From the NCBI RefSeq assembly GCF_000024725.1, contig NC_013960.1, positions 2,280,001-2,344,000 on the forward strand: a stretch of 64,000 nucleotides of DNA, written 5' to 3'. A program made the position numbers and the translations under genes. Below the pieces are notes generated by a model. It did no database searches. It saw only the letters and a program-made list of their open reading frames with translations, and was not told the origin of the DNA. Within the stretch, counting starts at the first letter, position 1. Each line of letters begins with the position of its first letter. Positions 20,086 through 29,085 of the stretch are shown in pieces. This stretch comes from Nitrosococcus halophilus Nc 4 (GTDB lineage: Bacteria > Pseudomonadota > Gammaproteobacteria > Nitrosococcales > Nitrosococcaceae).

Positions 20086-22098
20086 TTAAGCGACCCAACC
20101 TAATTCTTGAGCCCGTTGCCGCGCCAGCGCCGGGATATCCGTAGCAATAAAATGCTGATGCAGGATTTGCACCCCTAGGAGGTGGTTGATGATTGCATCT
20201 AACCGCACTTTAGTGGATATTGGTGTTGCTTCGGCCTCATGTAATTCAAACAGGGTATTGACCCCTTGAACATCCAATAATCCAGCCTGGGCGATGGCCT
20301 CCTCCGTCAGATATTTTTGGGCCAATTGGTTCACGGCTGCCCACTTTTGGGGATCCGTATGGGCAGGCGGCGCCATGAAAGCGAATTTTTCTCGTTCATA
20401 AAGTACCTTAGGTAGTAACCCTCGCATGGCCTCCCGTAAGACATACTTTTCCTTCTGCCCTTTAATCCGCATAGCGGGGGGCAGTTGGGTAGCGAGTTCG
20501 GCCAGATGGTGGTCTAGGAAGGGGGGGCGAGCTTCCATGGAGTTGGCCATATCCACCCGGTCTCCCCCCCAGGTCAGGATCTGCCCCTCAAGCATGGTTT
20601 TGACCCAAACATACTGGGCCTTGTCCAAAGGATGACGGTCAGCCAACATATCTGCGTCCAGATTCTCCGCGATAGCTTGTCCCGGTTTATAGTTTTCTAG
20701 TTGCTCCCGGAACGGAGCGCTCAGCAAAGCAGGGACATGTTCAGCCGCATGGAGCCAAGGCTGAAGGCAGCTAGGGGTAAAACCCATCAAGGCATTCAGA
20801 GCCGGGTCCTGGGTTTCGTTCTCGGCCAGCATCGCCCCCCGGAAGAGTTGGTTGCTTTGGGCCAGCCCCTGTTCCCATTGGGCTCGTTCCTGGGGGGAGA
20901 GGATATCAAGCCCATGGAGGAACATGTCTCGGCGGAAGGCGGGATAGCCCCCAAATAGTTCGTCCGAGCCTTCACCGGTGACGACCACTTTATATTGCGC
21001 TTGGTGGACATGGCGGCTCATTAGCAGTTTGGCAACCCCAAGGGTGTTGTAGATAGTTCGCTCGGTATGCCAGAGAGTTTCGGCAAAGTGGTCATAGAGG
21101 TGATCGGCCCGCAGCCGGATAATGTCTTGATCAGCCCCTGTTGAGCGCGCCATTTCCTGGGCGATGGGCGTTTCATCATAATCCGCATCATCAAAACCGA
21201 TGGTGAAAGCTTTGACGGGTGACTGCTGGATGGCAGCCGAGAGACCTAGGGCGATGCAGGAGTCAATGCCTCCGGAGAGATAGCACCCTACCGGCACGTC
21301 TGCTTCTAGTCGAAGTTGCACAGCCTCGGTAAGCTTTGCCCGGACTCCTTCAATATAGTGCTCTTCCGGCAGGGAGTCGTGGCGATCCGATAGCCGGGGA
21401 AAATCAAGATCCCAGTATTTCTCTTCCCGGATCTGGAAAGTACCCTGTTTGCGCTCCACAATGACCACATGACCGGGTTTGACTTGATGAATGCCCTCGA
21501 AGGCGGTGCTGCCGGGTACCATGGTTTGCATCAATTGATGAAAGAGGCCTTGAGGGCTGAAGCGGCGTGGAACTTCAGGGTGGGCAAAGAGGGCCTTGAG
21601 TTCGGAACCAAATACCAGGGTGCCGTTCACTTGGGTCCAGTAGAGGGGTTTGATCCCAAAACGGTCCCGTACGAGCATTAGCCGATCCCTTTCCTGATCG
21701 TAGAGGGCAAAGGCAAATTCTCCCCGCAAGTGAGGTAACATGCCCTGTAGCCCTAGCCGGGGGTAGAGATGAAGCACCAACTCGGAGTCGCTCTTGGTTC
21801 GAAAACGGGCCCCCCGCGCGGTTAAATCGGCCCGGATTCGTTTGTAATCATAAAGTTCCCCATTGGTGGTGAGCAGCAATCGACCGTCCTCAGAAGCAAA
21901 AGGTTGTTGGCCTCGGTTCTCTTCCAGGTCAATAATGGAGAGGCGGGCATGACTGAAGCCGATCCCTTGTTCATTGAGGACTTTATAGCCAAAACCGTCC
22001 GGGCCGCGATGATGCTGAATGGCAGCCATGGCCACGAGGGTTTGGGGATCGATAGGATGGGAGGGGTTGAGATGTATGTAACCGGCAATACCACACAT
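20086..22098 (-). CDS. asnB: Asparagine synthase (glutamine-hydrolysing)
   Basis: 670 residues. The class II glutamine amidotransferase domain starts with MCGIAGY, so Cys2 is the nucleophile; the synthetase domain has the PPi-loop motif CYLSGGIDS, TGEGSDELFGGYPAFR and EARPPFLDHHLAEL. AAAGGAATG precedes the start. The size and sequence fit the larger bacterial AsnB group, which often works in exopolysaccharide or capsule amidation; the position beside the rhamnose genes would fit that too, but primary asparagine synthesis is equally possible. Confidence 0.93.
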   Translation of the reverse strand: MCGIAGYIHLNPSHPIDPQTLVAMAAIQHHRGPDGFGYKVLNEQGIGFSHARLSIIDLEENRGQQPFASEDGRLLLTTNGELYDYKRIRADLTARGARFRTKSDSELVLHLYPRLGLQGMLPHLRGEFAFALYDQERDRLMLVRDRFGIKPLYWTQVNGTLVFGSELKALFAHPEVPRRFSPQGLFHQLMQTMVPGSTAFEGIHQVKPGHVVIVERKQGTFQIREEKYWDLDFPRLSDRHDSLPEEHYIEGVRAKLTEAVQLRLEADVPVGCYLSGGIDSCIALGLSAAIQQSPVKAFTIGFDDADYDETPIAQEMARSTGADQDIIRLRADHLYDHFAETLWHTERTIYNTLGVAKLLMSRHVHQAQYKVVVTGEGSDELFGGYPAFRRDMFLHGLDILSPQERAQWEQGLAQSNQLFRGAMLAENETQDPALNALMGFTPSCLQPWLHAAEHVPALLSAPFREQLENYKPGQAIAENLDADMLADRHPLDKAQYVWVKTMLEGQILTWGGDRVDMANSMEARPPFLDHHLAELATQLPPAMRIKGQKEKYVLREAMRGLLPKVLYEREKFAFMAPPAHTDPQKWAAVNQLAQKYLTEEAIAQAGLLDVQGVNTLFELHEAEATPISTKVRLDAIINHLLGVQILHQHFIATDIPALARQRAQELGWVA

Positions 22099-22240
22099 AG
22101 TTTCATTCCTTTTGTGGGTTGAGAATCAGTTCCTAGGAAAATGGCAAGCGGGTGACTCCCTAAAAGGGCGTTTTAGGTTTCGCTGTTGGGTCACCAAGTG
22201 GGTTTAGAGAAAGCGCTCTTTAGGGCGTATTTATTCCAGG

Positions 22241-23323
22241 CTAGCTTTGCCCTGGGGTGTCCATCACCTGATCGATACGTTGAACAAGGGAAGTGAGTAA
22301 AGCCATGCGCATAAATACGGCCCCCCGGGCTTGGGCAAAGTACCAATTATGCTCCGTATTGTCCAAATCAGTGGACAATTCCTCCCCCCGAGCCAAGGGA
22401 TGGAGAATAATCGCCCCCGGTTTTAGGGGAGAAGACTGGCGAAGTCCCAAGCCTTCTCCCAGCTTTTCAAAACTGTCTCCTACCCAAGCAATGGAATTGA
22501 TGTACACCACGTCCAAGGTGGGAAGTTCAGGATTGAGATGGCGGGCTATTCGGAGGGTAAGACCGGAAAGTTCTAGCTCCTCCCGCTGATCTTTTGCAAA
22601 TACGTCTTCCTGGTGGCAAATCACGACCACTTCTTTTATCGCTGGTGCAAATAAGGCCAGGAACAACAGCAGACTGCGCACGGTGCGCATATAACCGGGT
22701 ATTCCTACGATGCCCACCCTTATCTGGGTCTCGGCCGGGACCTTCGGTGCTATCAACTCAGGTCGCCACTTGAACAAGGTATACAAATCGGCTAAGCCCT
22801 GGGTGGGATGCTCATCAATGCCGTTCCCTGCATTGATAATGGGAATACGCAAGGATTCCAGCATTTTGTAGACGGCCTCCTCGCTGCCATCCCGCAGTAC
22901 CACTAAATCTCCGTAGTTATTGAACATCTCGGCCACGTCGGCCAAGGTTTCCCCCTTGGCAATGCCCGTAGTGGCCGGATCGGTAATGGACATTACATCG
23001 CCGCCTAGTCGATGCCAGGCACTCTCAAATGAAAGTCGGGTACGGGTGCTGGGTTCATAAAAGGCATTGATGAGAATCTTACCCGTGAGGGGCAGTTGCA
23101 TCCGGGTGGGGGTAGTCTCATAAAGGGCCGCTAGACGGCTGAGTTGAATGACTTTCTCCCGGTCGAACTGGCGAGCGCTGAGTATAGGGCGATTAGCCAG
23201 ATCCACCAAAGGCGCCGGATTTTCTGGAATCTGCTCCATGAGGGCCAAGGGCCGCTCGATGCCGGCCGTATCATCCTTGGGCTGTAAAGGCTCCTTTAAT
23301 AGAGGGTTGAATTTCTTCACCAT
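22241..23323 (-). CDS. Aspartate carbamoyltransferase-like enzyme with altered acceptor site
   Basis: About 360 residues. The carbamoyl-phosphate half is intact: YEPSTRTRLSFE, AKGETLADVAE and HPTQGLADLY. In the second half the L-aspartate ligands of true ATCase are changed: the TRVQ motif (Arg229, Gln231 in E. coli PyrB) reads INSIAW here, and HPLPRVDE reads HPLARGEE. So the fold is ATCase but the acceptor probably is not aspartate. Last gene of an overlapping operon of ureido-hydrolase-type genes. ATG 23323 is chosen (MVKKFNPLLK); it overlaps the 40-residue ORF by 7 bp. Confidence 0.85.
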   Translation of the reverse strand: MVKKFNPLLKEPLQPKDDTAGIERPLALMEQIPENPAPLVDLANRPILSARQFDREKVIQLSRLAALYETTPTRMQLPLTGKILINAFYEPSTRTRLSFESAWHRLGGDVMSITDPATTGIAKGETLADVAEMFNNYGDLVVLRDGSEEAVYKMLESLRIPIINAGNGIDEHPTQGLADLYTLFKWRPELIAPKVPAETQIRVGIVGIPGYMRTVRSLLLFLALFAPAIKEVVVICHQEDVFAKDQREELELSGLTLRIARHLNPELPTLDVVYINSIAWVGDSFEKLGEGLGLRQSSPLKPGAIILHPLARGEELSTDLDNTEHNWYFAQARGAVFMRMALLTSLVQRIDQVMDTPGQS

Positions 23324-23439
23324 AACTGACCCTTTATCCAATCGCGAAGCAGCAATACGAGCAAAACTAAAGGCGCAGCGGAGGTGATGATTAGGGCTGC
23401 CGTGACTAACCCAGTCAGCCATTCTGCCGATATCAGCAT
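23317..23439 (-). CDS. Small membrane protein, putative symporter accessory subunit
   Basis: A 40-residue frame (starts MLISAEWLTGL, ends RDWIKGQLW) with one long hydrophobic helix of about 22 residues. Its start lies inside the last codons of the symporter gene (7-bp overlap) and its end overlaps the carbamoyltransferase start by 7 bp, so it fills the gap exactly. Very small one-helix proteins encoded beside sodium/solute symporters are known as small accessory proteins; I infer this role from location and topology. Confidence 0.7.
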   Translation of the reverse strand: MLISAEWLTGLVTAALIITSAAPLVLLVLLLRDWIKGQLW

Positions 23440-24881
23440 GGGGTTTCCTCTTGTGGATGAGCTTCCTGTAATCTGTCCCAGTTGAAGTCCCGGGGCCAAA
23501 GCCAGGTGCTTAAGAGCACGATAACCATGGACACGAAGGCGCCTACCAGGGCGGCCACATAAAACCCAATGGCGAAATAACTGGAGAGACCGGCAATGCT
23601 GCCCAGGGCCATGGCAGCGACTGCCCCCATTGGGTTGGTGCGGCGCCAATAGAGCCCTGCGGCAATGGGCCAGATGGTGCTGGCCACGAAAGCGCCGGTG
23701 AAATAGAGCAATTCGGCGAGCGTGGCTAGCCGGGGGACGCATAGGAGCCAAGTCAATACCCCAAGACCGATAATGGTGACCACCGTCACCCTACGGAGCT
23801 GCTGACCGGTGGCATGAGGGCGCAAGTGGCGCCGGTAGAGGTCTTCCACCACCAAGATACTGGTCGCTGCCAATAAAGAATCTAGGCTTGAGGAAAGGGC
23901 TGAGAATACCATAATCAGTACCAGAACTGCGCCAGTGACACCCAGCAATTCTCCGGCAACCATGGGACCGACCATATCCGCCGCCGGGATATTGAGATCC
24001 AGGGCGGGAACCGCCAGGGCAATAAAACCAGCCACGACCGGGATCGGCATCCATAAGATGCCCGCAGTGAAATAGGCCTTAAATCCCACCCCTTCTCGAA
24101 AGGAAAAAGCGCGGCTCCACCACACGTTAGAGTGAAACACTTCACCTATCCCAAACAACAGATTATTGAAAAGAAACATGAGGGCAGCGGGCATCAGGAG
24201 ATTAAGTAATTGGGGGCGTTCTTCAACGACTGCGGTATGGATGCGGTCAAAGCCTACGTTATCGATGGCGAGCCAGGCAATCACCACCAGCCCAGATAAA
24301 ATCAGCAGCGATTGGATAAAATCGGTGCCGATAACGGCGCGAAAGCCTCCCAACAGGGTATAGCTGACACAGATAGTTAGAATAATAGTCATGCCATAGT
24401 GGTAGGGAATGCCGGTCAGGGCATTGATGAGAATGCCTCCCGCCATTCCCATACTCACTAGCCAGCCGAGGCCGTAAAACAGGGAGATGAGAAGGAACAG
24501 TCGCCAGGCAGTTTTTCCATAGCGCAAGCGGATAAAATCACCGCTCGTATAGCCATTGGGCATGAGCTTGCGGATCCGCTTGGCAAGTGGGGCAAACATG
24601 AGCAGCCCTACCGCTCCCAGGGAATAGCCCAGCATCCCCCAGATGCCCATCTGGAAGGCCAGCTGGGGGGCGGCCATGGTAGTATTGCTGGTCACCCAGG
24701 TGGCCATGGCGGTGGCAGTGCCTAAGGCAAGTCCTACCCTGCGTCCGGCCAGCACATATTCGTCTAGGGCTTTGGCATTGCGGCCCCAGAACCAGCCGAG
24801 CCAGACCCAAATCACGCTGAGAATGGCTAAGGTGATCCAACCGAGGCGAGGCTCCAGGATGGCGCTGTTAATCGAATTCAT
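23433..24881 (-). CDS. Sodium:solute symporter (SSS family)
   Basis: A 482-residue integral membrane protein with about 13 hydrophobic segments and SSS signatures: GTATAMATWVTSNTTM, an LGGFRAVIGTDFIQS segment like the family pattern, and FSALSSSLDSLLAATSI with the Ser/Ser sodium-site region. Substrate not determinable; family members carry amino acids, pantothenate, urea, nucleobases or allantoin. Its place between the hydrolase genes and the carbamoyltransferase suggests import of the ureido compound the operon breaks down. It overlaps the upstream gene by 4 bp. Confidence 0.92.
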   Translation of the reverse strand: MNSINSAILEPRLGWITLAILSVIWVWLGWFWGRNAKALDEYVLAGRRVGLALGTATAMATWVTSNTTMAAPQLAFQMGIWGMLGYSLGAVGLLMFAPLAKRIRKLMPNGYTSGDFIRLRYGKTAWRLFLLISLFYGLGWLVSMGMAGGILINALTGIPYHYGMTIILTICVSYTLLGGFRAVIGTDFIQSLLILSGLVVIAWLAIDNVGFDRIHTAVVEERPQLLNLLMPAALMFLFNNLLFGIGEVFHSNVWWSRAFSFREGVGFKAYFTAGILWMPIPVVAGFIALAVPALDLNIPAADMVGPMVAGELLGVTGAVLVLIMVFSALSSSLDSLLAATSILVVEDLYRRHLRPHATGQQLRRVTVVTIIGLGVLTWLLCVPRLATLAELLYFTGAFVASTIWPIAAGLYWRRTNPMGAVAAMALGSIAGLSSYFAIGFYVAALVGAFVSMVIVLLSTWLWPRDFNWDRLQEAHPQEETPC

Positions 24882-25609
24882 GTGGGCACCACCTGGTTGA
24901 TTTCCTCAATGGCTTCATTGGTGGACATGACTCGTGCATAACGATCTTTCATAGTTTGTATGGTCGCCTTTTGCAGTTCCGGAGTGACCGTGGTGCAACC
25001 ATCCTCGATCAAAGTCGTGTAGAAACCTAGATCGCAGGCGTCGCGAATAGCTGTGGAGACACATTCATTGCTATAGACTCCAGCCACGAATAGGCCCGTA
25101 ATCCCTAAGTTACGCAAGACATAGGACAAATTGGTGGAGCTAAAGACGCCGCTGGCGGTTTTGTTAATGATAATCTCATCTCCTTGGGGGGCGATTTCTG
25201 GCAGAAACTCCGCTTCCTTAGAGCCTGGCGGGGCATAGAGGCCTAAGCGTTTGTGTTGGGGGCCGCGATCACGACCGTCTTTTGTTAAGGACTGGATGCG
25301 GGTGTGAATGACCTCCAAGCCGTTGCTGCGAAAGGTGTCTTGCAGGCGCCGCACATTGGGTAAGACGATCTGTTCTAACTGGTCAAAGTAATAGAATTCG
25401 GGGGCCTCTTTAGGGACTTGCCCTTTGGGTAAATGGGCAAAAACTCCATAGCCAGGCGCCGCATCCAGGTATTGTAAGTCCACTACCAGCAGCGCGGTGC
25501 GGCCCCTTTCTAAGGATTCCACAACGGCGGGGATTTCGGTCACGGTCTCCCGGTAGCTGTCCCGCAATGGATCAAAACTTTCCTTTGAGGATGAGTTTGG
25601 TTTGGCCAT
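24878..25609 (-). CDS. Isochorismatase-family cysteine hydrolase
   Basis: 243 residues. The Asp-Lys-Cys triad is visible: Asp in LLVVDLQYLD, Lys in IIINKTASGVFSST, Cys in VYSNECVSTAIRDA. The fold includes true isochorismatases, N-carbamoylsarcosine amidase, biuret hydrolase and RutB-type ureidoacrylate amidohydrolase. The neighbours (M20 carbamoylase, symporter, carbamoyltransferase) favour an amidohydrolase acting on a carbamoyl-N compound; exact substrate unknown. Long N-terminal extension of about 35 residues. Confidence 0.88.
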   Translation of the reverse strand: MAKPNSSSKESFDPLRDSYRETVTEIPAVVESLERGRTALLVVDLQYLDAAPGYGVFAHLPKGQVPKEAPEFYYFDQLEQIVLPNVRRLQDTFRSNGLEVIHTRIQSLTKDGRDRGPQHKRLGLYAPPGSKEAEFLPEIAPQGDEIIINKTASGVFSSTNLSYVLRNLGITGLFVAGVYSNECVSTAIRDACDLGFYTTLIEDGCTTVTPELQKATIQTMKDRYARVMSTNEAIEEINQVVPT

Positions 25610-25627
25610 GATGGTATTAATGAAAGC

Positions 25628-26866
25628 TTAGTGGGCTAGTTGATAGAGCGTATTTAACGCTACGTTGGCTCCTATTTCGATGTCCTCCCAGGGGGTCCAT
25701 TCTGCCGGGGAATGACTGCGTCCCCCTTGGCTAGGAACAAAAATCATGCCTGCCCGGGTAAGGGTCGCCATGATTTGGGTGTCGTGGGCAGCTCCGCTTG
25801 GCATCTGCAAAGGCTCCACCCCGAGATTTCGGGCCGCATCAAAAATGGCCTCCATGAGGCCTGGGTCGCACTTGACCGGTTCAATCTCACTCAAAACTTC
25901 AAATTCGAACATGAGCCCTCGGCGACGGGCAATCGCAGAGAGGGCGCGGCGGAAGGCATCAGCTAAATCCCTAAGGATGACCCCTTCGGTGTCCCGCACA
26001 TCCAGCGAGAATTTGACGCTTCCCGGGACTACATTGGCGGCTCCGGGAAAAATCTCTACCCGACCGATGGTCGCTACGCTACGAGCGCTGCCATTTTCTT
26101 CCAGGATCCGGGGGATTTCCCCAGCAAATTCAGCCAGGCCTTGAAAGGCATCCTGGCGCATGTCCATGGGGGTGGTGCCGGCATGGTTGGCCGTTCCCTT
26201 CAGGGTGGCCTCCCATTTGAACAAGCCGACGATGCCTTCAACCACACCAATGCTGACTCCCTCCCGTTCTAAAACGGGACCTTGTTCAATATGAAGTTCT
26301 AGAAAGGCGAGTACGCTTTCCGGCTTGCGCCGGGCCCGCAGGATATCCGTGGGATTAAGGCCCTGGGCCGTCATCACTTGGGAGAGGCTCATTCCGTCCA
26401 GGTCGCGGGCATTGTAAATAGCCTCAGGGGTGAGCTGGCCGCAGATAGCCTGAGACCCCAGCATGCCGCCGAAACGCCCTTCTTCATCGGTAAAAGCGAT
26501 GGCTTCTACCGCATGGCGCAAAGACAGCCCCAGCTCCTTGAAGCGTCGCAGGCACTCCAGTCCCACCAATACCCCTAGGGCCCCATCGAGGTGGCCGGCT
26601 CCCGGTACCGTATCAATATGGGAGCCGGTCATGATGCTGGGACGTTGACCATCCCAATTGAAGCGGGCGTGGATATTCGCAGCCCCATCCACGTACAGAT
26701 CTAATCCCGCTTCTTGAATGCGTTTTTGCAGCCATTCGCGGGCGGCCTGGTCGCCTTCGCTAAAGGCCATGCGGTAAAGGCTGTAATTTTCATGCCGGCC
26801 AATACGGGCTAAGGTCTCCACATCCGCTTGCAGCCGCTCGAAGTTCACCTTGAGGGATTTCGCCAT
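25628..26866 (-). CDS. M20 family N-carbamoyl-L-amino acid hydrolase / allantoate amidohydrolase
   Basis: 412 residues from the ATG at 26866, which shares its A with the TGA of the preceding gene. Zinc-site motifs: GSHIDTVPGAGHLDGALG (His, Asp), FTDEEGRFGG, LELHIEQGPVLE, and the dimerisation-domain bridge NHAGTTPMDMRQDA. C-terminal SGAAHDTQIM and SQGGRSHSPAEW are typical of the HyuC/AllC/beta-ureidopropionase group. These enzymes release ammonia and CO2 from N-carbamoyl compounds. An 18-bp gap separates it from the isochorismatase-like gene. Confidence 0.9.
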   Translation of the reverse strand: MAKSLKVNFERLQADVETLARIGRHENYSLYRMAFSEGDQAAREWLQKRIQEAGLDLYVDGAANIHARFNWDGQRPSIMTGSHIDTVPGAGHLDGALGVLVGLECLRRFKELGLSLRHAVEAIAFTDEEGRFGGMLGSQAICGQLTPEAIYNARDLDGMSLSQVMTAQGLNPTDILRARRKPESVLAFLELHIEQGPVLEREGVSIGVVEGIVGLFKWEATLKGTANHAGTTPMDMRQDAFQGLAEFAGEIPRILEENGSARSVATIGRVEIFPGAANVVPGSVKFSLDVRDTEGVILRDLADAFRRALSAIARRRGLMFEFEVLSEIEPVKCDPGLMEAIFDAARNLGVEPLQMPSGAAHDTQIMATLTRAGMIFVPSQGGRSHSPAEWTPWEDIEIGANVALNTLYQLAH

Positions 26867-27357
26867 CACTTGGCTCTCTCTTTTTGACTGTGCCGGGCTC
26901 CAGAGATTATAAGAACTAGGGTGGCAAGGAATACCACGGCCCCAGCGGCAAAGAAAGCAAAAGCGCGCGCGGGAGGATGGTGTCGGACAGTTACCGCTAC
27001 CGGTGAACTCCATGGGCTTGTTGGCTGTCCCTGGTCCAAGGCGCGGACCCGATAAAAATATTGGCCGTTCTTGCGCCCGCTGATTAGCGTTGCTTGATCG
27101 GGACCTCGGTAAATCGTTGTTGGTTGGGTAAATCCCGCGTCACTAGCTTCTTGGAGTTCATAGCTTGAGGCTAACAACCCATTTCCCTGCCATTTTAGAT
27201 GGTAAAATCCTGCTGTTGCAGTACGGCTGTCAGAGACGAGTTCCGGGACAAGGGGAGCTGCTTCAACCGCCCACGCCGATGAGGCTATAGGGAGAAGGAC
27301 AATAATAACTGAAATAACTGATCTTAATTTTTCCGTAATACTGGCTCGAATCCTCAT
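26866..27357 (-). CDS. Membrane-anchored fibronectin type III-like protein
   Basis: 163 residues: an N-terminal signal segment ending in SSAWAVEAAP, one FN3-like beta domain (YHLKWQGNG...SYELQEASDAGF...GQYFYRVRALDQG...SPWSSPVAVTV), then a C-terminal transmembrane helix (FAFFAAGAVVFLATLVLIIS) and a basic tail. First gene of the operon ending in the carbamoyltransferase, coupled to the M20 gene by TGATG. No enzyme motif; a periplasmic binding or scaffold role is a guess. Divergent from glrK, with 135 bp between them. Confidence 0.8.
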   Translation of the reverse strand: MRIRASITEKLRSVISVIIVLLPIASSAWAVEAAPLVPELVSDSRTATAGFYHLKWQGNGLLASSYELQEASDAGFTQPTTIYRGPDQATLISGRKNGQYFYRVRALDQGQPTSPWSSPVAVTVRHHPPARAFAFFAAGAVVFLATLVLIISGARHSQKERAK

Positions 27358-27492
27358 GATAATTTATGGCTGTTTCGGCCCTACTTATTGTGTCAAGTCA
27401 GAGGATATGGCGAATGGGCCAGGAGTTGTTTCGTCATCATATCCAAGGCAAATCTTTTTTCATTATACAAGCTTAGAGTCTAGGTTCCATAA

Positions 27493-29085
27493 ATGGAGGA
27501 TCAATCCGTTACTGCTCGCCATCGATCCCATAAGTCTGGTGTCAAAAAAAGCGTTTGGACTTTCGGAAAGTTTGGAATTGTCCCATTTAGACAGCGGTTG
27601 TTCAAATTAGCACAGGCCAAAATATCCCCTTTGGGGCGTCTTTACTGGGCACGCCCAAACTCTTTTATTGCTTTGATTTTGGGGGGGTTCTTAATTGTAG
27701 CCTTGCCTTTATCCGCCGGACTGATTATCGCCACTGTGGAAATGGAATACTTGGCGCGTCAAAGCACGGCAGCCGTTTATAAAAGCGTTCGGGTAACTCA
27801 AGGAAGTCGAATCTTGGGACAACAACTTATTGCAATGGAGCGTGCTGTGAGGCAATTTCAGGTGTTGAATGATCCTGCGCTATATCAGGCCTATATGGCT
27901 AACCGCCGCAAATTCCGGGATATTCTAGGGCAAATGTTAGAATTACCTCTCAGCGAGGAGCAACGGCAAGGGTTTGGCGCGCTGGCGCGTAAAGAGAGCG
28001 AGATTTACGATGTTTTGAGTCGTTATGCTTTAGATGCCGATGCCAGTAAACAAGCTCTCAACCAGTTTTCCGGCTTAGCACGCCAGGCACAGGCGCTACT
28101 AGCGGAGAGTAATCAGTTGGTGGGCGAAGAGGTTAATGCCCTGCAAGAGACGGCACGCAAGTCGAAGGAGTGGCTCTTTTGGCAAGCATTGATTCTTATT
28201 CCTGCGGCAGTGGCCATGGCCGGTTTGTTTACGGTCTTGATTAGGCGATATTTTCGCCAGTTTGACAAATCCATAAGGCGCCTGGGTGATGGGGATTTTG
28301 AGACCCCTATCAAGGTGACGGGTCCCCGTGACTTGGAAGCACTAGGGCAACAATTGGATTGGTTACGACAACGTTTGGTCGAGCTGGAAGAAGCCAAAAC
28401 CAAGTTTCTTCGACACGTTTCCCATGAGCTCAAAACGCCGTTGGCAGCCCTGCGGGAGGGGGCGGAATTGCTTTGCGATCAGGTTACGGGCCGTTTGAAT
28501 CCGCAGCAATTAGAAGTGGCCCGGATCTTACGTGACAATAGTTTGCGTTTGCAAAAGCTGATTGAAGATATGCTTCGCTTTAGCCTAGCAGGGAGCAATC
28601 AAATCGAACATATTCCCGAAGTCGTGCGGTTGGATCAGCTGATTAAAATCGTGTTATCTGATCACAAGCCGACCACGCTATCGAAGCGGGTTAAGCTCGT
28701 TGCAGATTTGAATCCGGTAAGAGTTTTTGGTGACCGGGAACGTTTGAAAGCCATTATTGATAATTTAGTGTCCAATGCCCTTAAGTATTCACCCTCTGAT
28801 AGTTCAGTGAAGGTCAAATTAGCCCAGGAAGGCAATCAAGTCCACCTTGATGTGTGTGATTCCGGTCCCGGGGTTGCGTCTGAGGATGGAGAACGGATAT
28901 TTGATTCCTTCTATCAAGGGAGGGCGCAGCCCTTAGGCCCCGTTAAAGGAACCGGCTTAGGACTTTCAATTGTAAAAGAAAGCGTCCTCGCCCATGGAGG
29001 CCATATCGAACTTATCAATAGTGGTCAAAGGGGAGCGCATTTTCGAGTGACTCTGCCTTTGACAGTGGCGGAGCAGCGCCCATGA
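27493..29085 (+). CDS. glrK: Two-component sensor histidine kinase GlrK (QseE)-like
   Basis: 530 residues. Two transmembrane helices (about residues 57-80 and 225-245) flank a helical periplasmic domain, followed by a HAMP-like linker, the H-box FLRHVSHELKTPLAAL, N-box IDNLVSNALKYSP, and G-boxes DSGPGVASEDGERIF and GTGLGLSIVKES. The following genes (lipoprotein, sigma-54 response regulator) match the glrK-qseG-glrR order. It overlaps qseG by 4 bp. The N-terminus is about 40 residues longer than E. coli GlrK, so the true start may be internal. Confidence 0.88.
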   Translation: MEDQSVTARHRSHKSGVKKSVWTFGKFGIVPFRQRLFKLAQAKISPLGRLYWARPNSFIALILGGFLIVALPLSAGLIIATVEMEYLARQSTAAVYKSVRVTQGSRILGQQLIAMERAVRQFQVLNDPALYQAYMANRRKFRDILGQMLELPLSEEQRQGFGALARKESEIYDVLSRYALDADASKQALNQFSGLARQAQALLAESNQLVGEEVNALQETARKSKEWLFWQALILIPAAVAMAGLFTVLIRRYFRQFDKSIRRLGDGDFETPIKVTGPRDLEALGQQLDWLRQRLVELEEAKTKFLRHVSHELKTPLAALREGAELLCDQVTGRLNPQQLEVARILRDNSLRLQKLIEDMLRFSLAGSNQIEHIPEVVRLDQLIKIVLSDHKPTTLSKRVKLVADLNPVRVFGDRERLKAIIDNLVSNALKYSPSDSSVKVKLAQEGNQVHLDVCDSGPGVASEDGERIFDSFYQGRAQPLGPVKGTGLGLSIVKESVLAHGGHIELINSGQRGAHFRVTLPLTVAEQRP

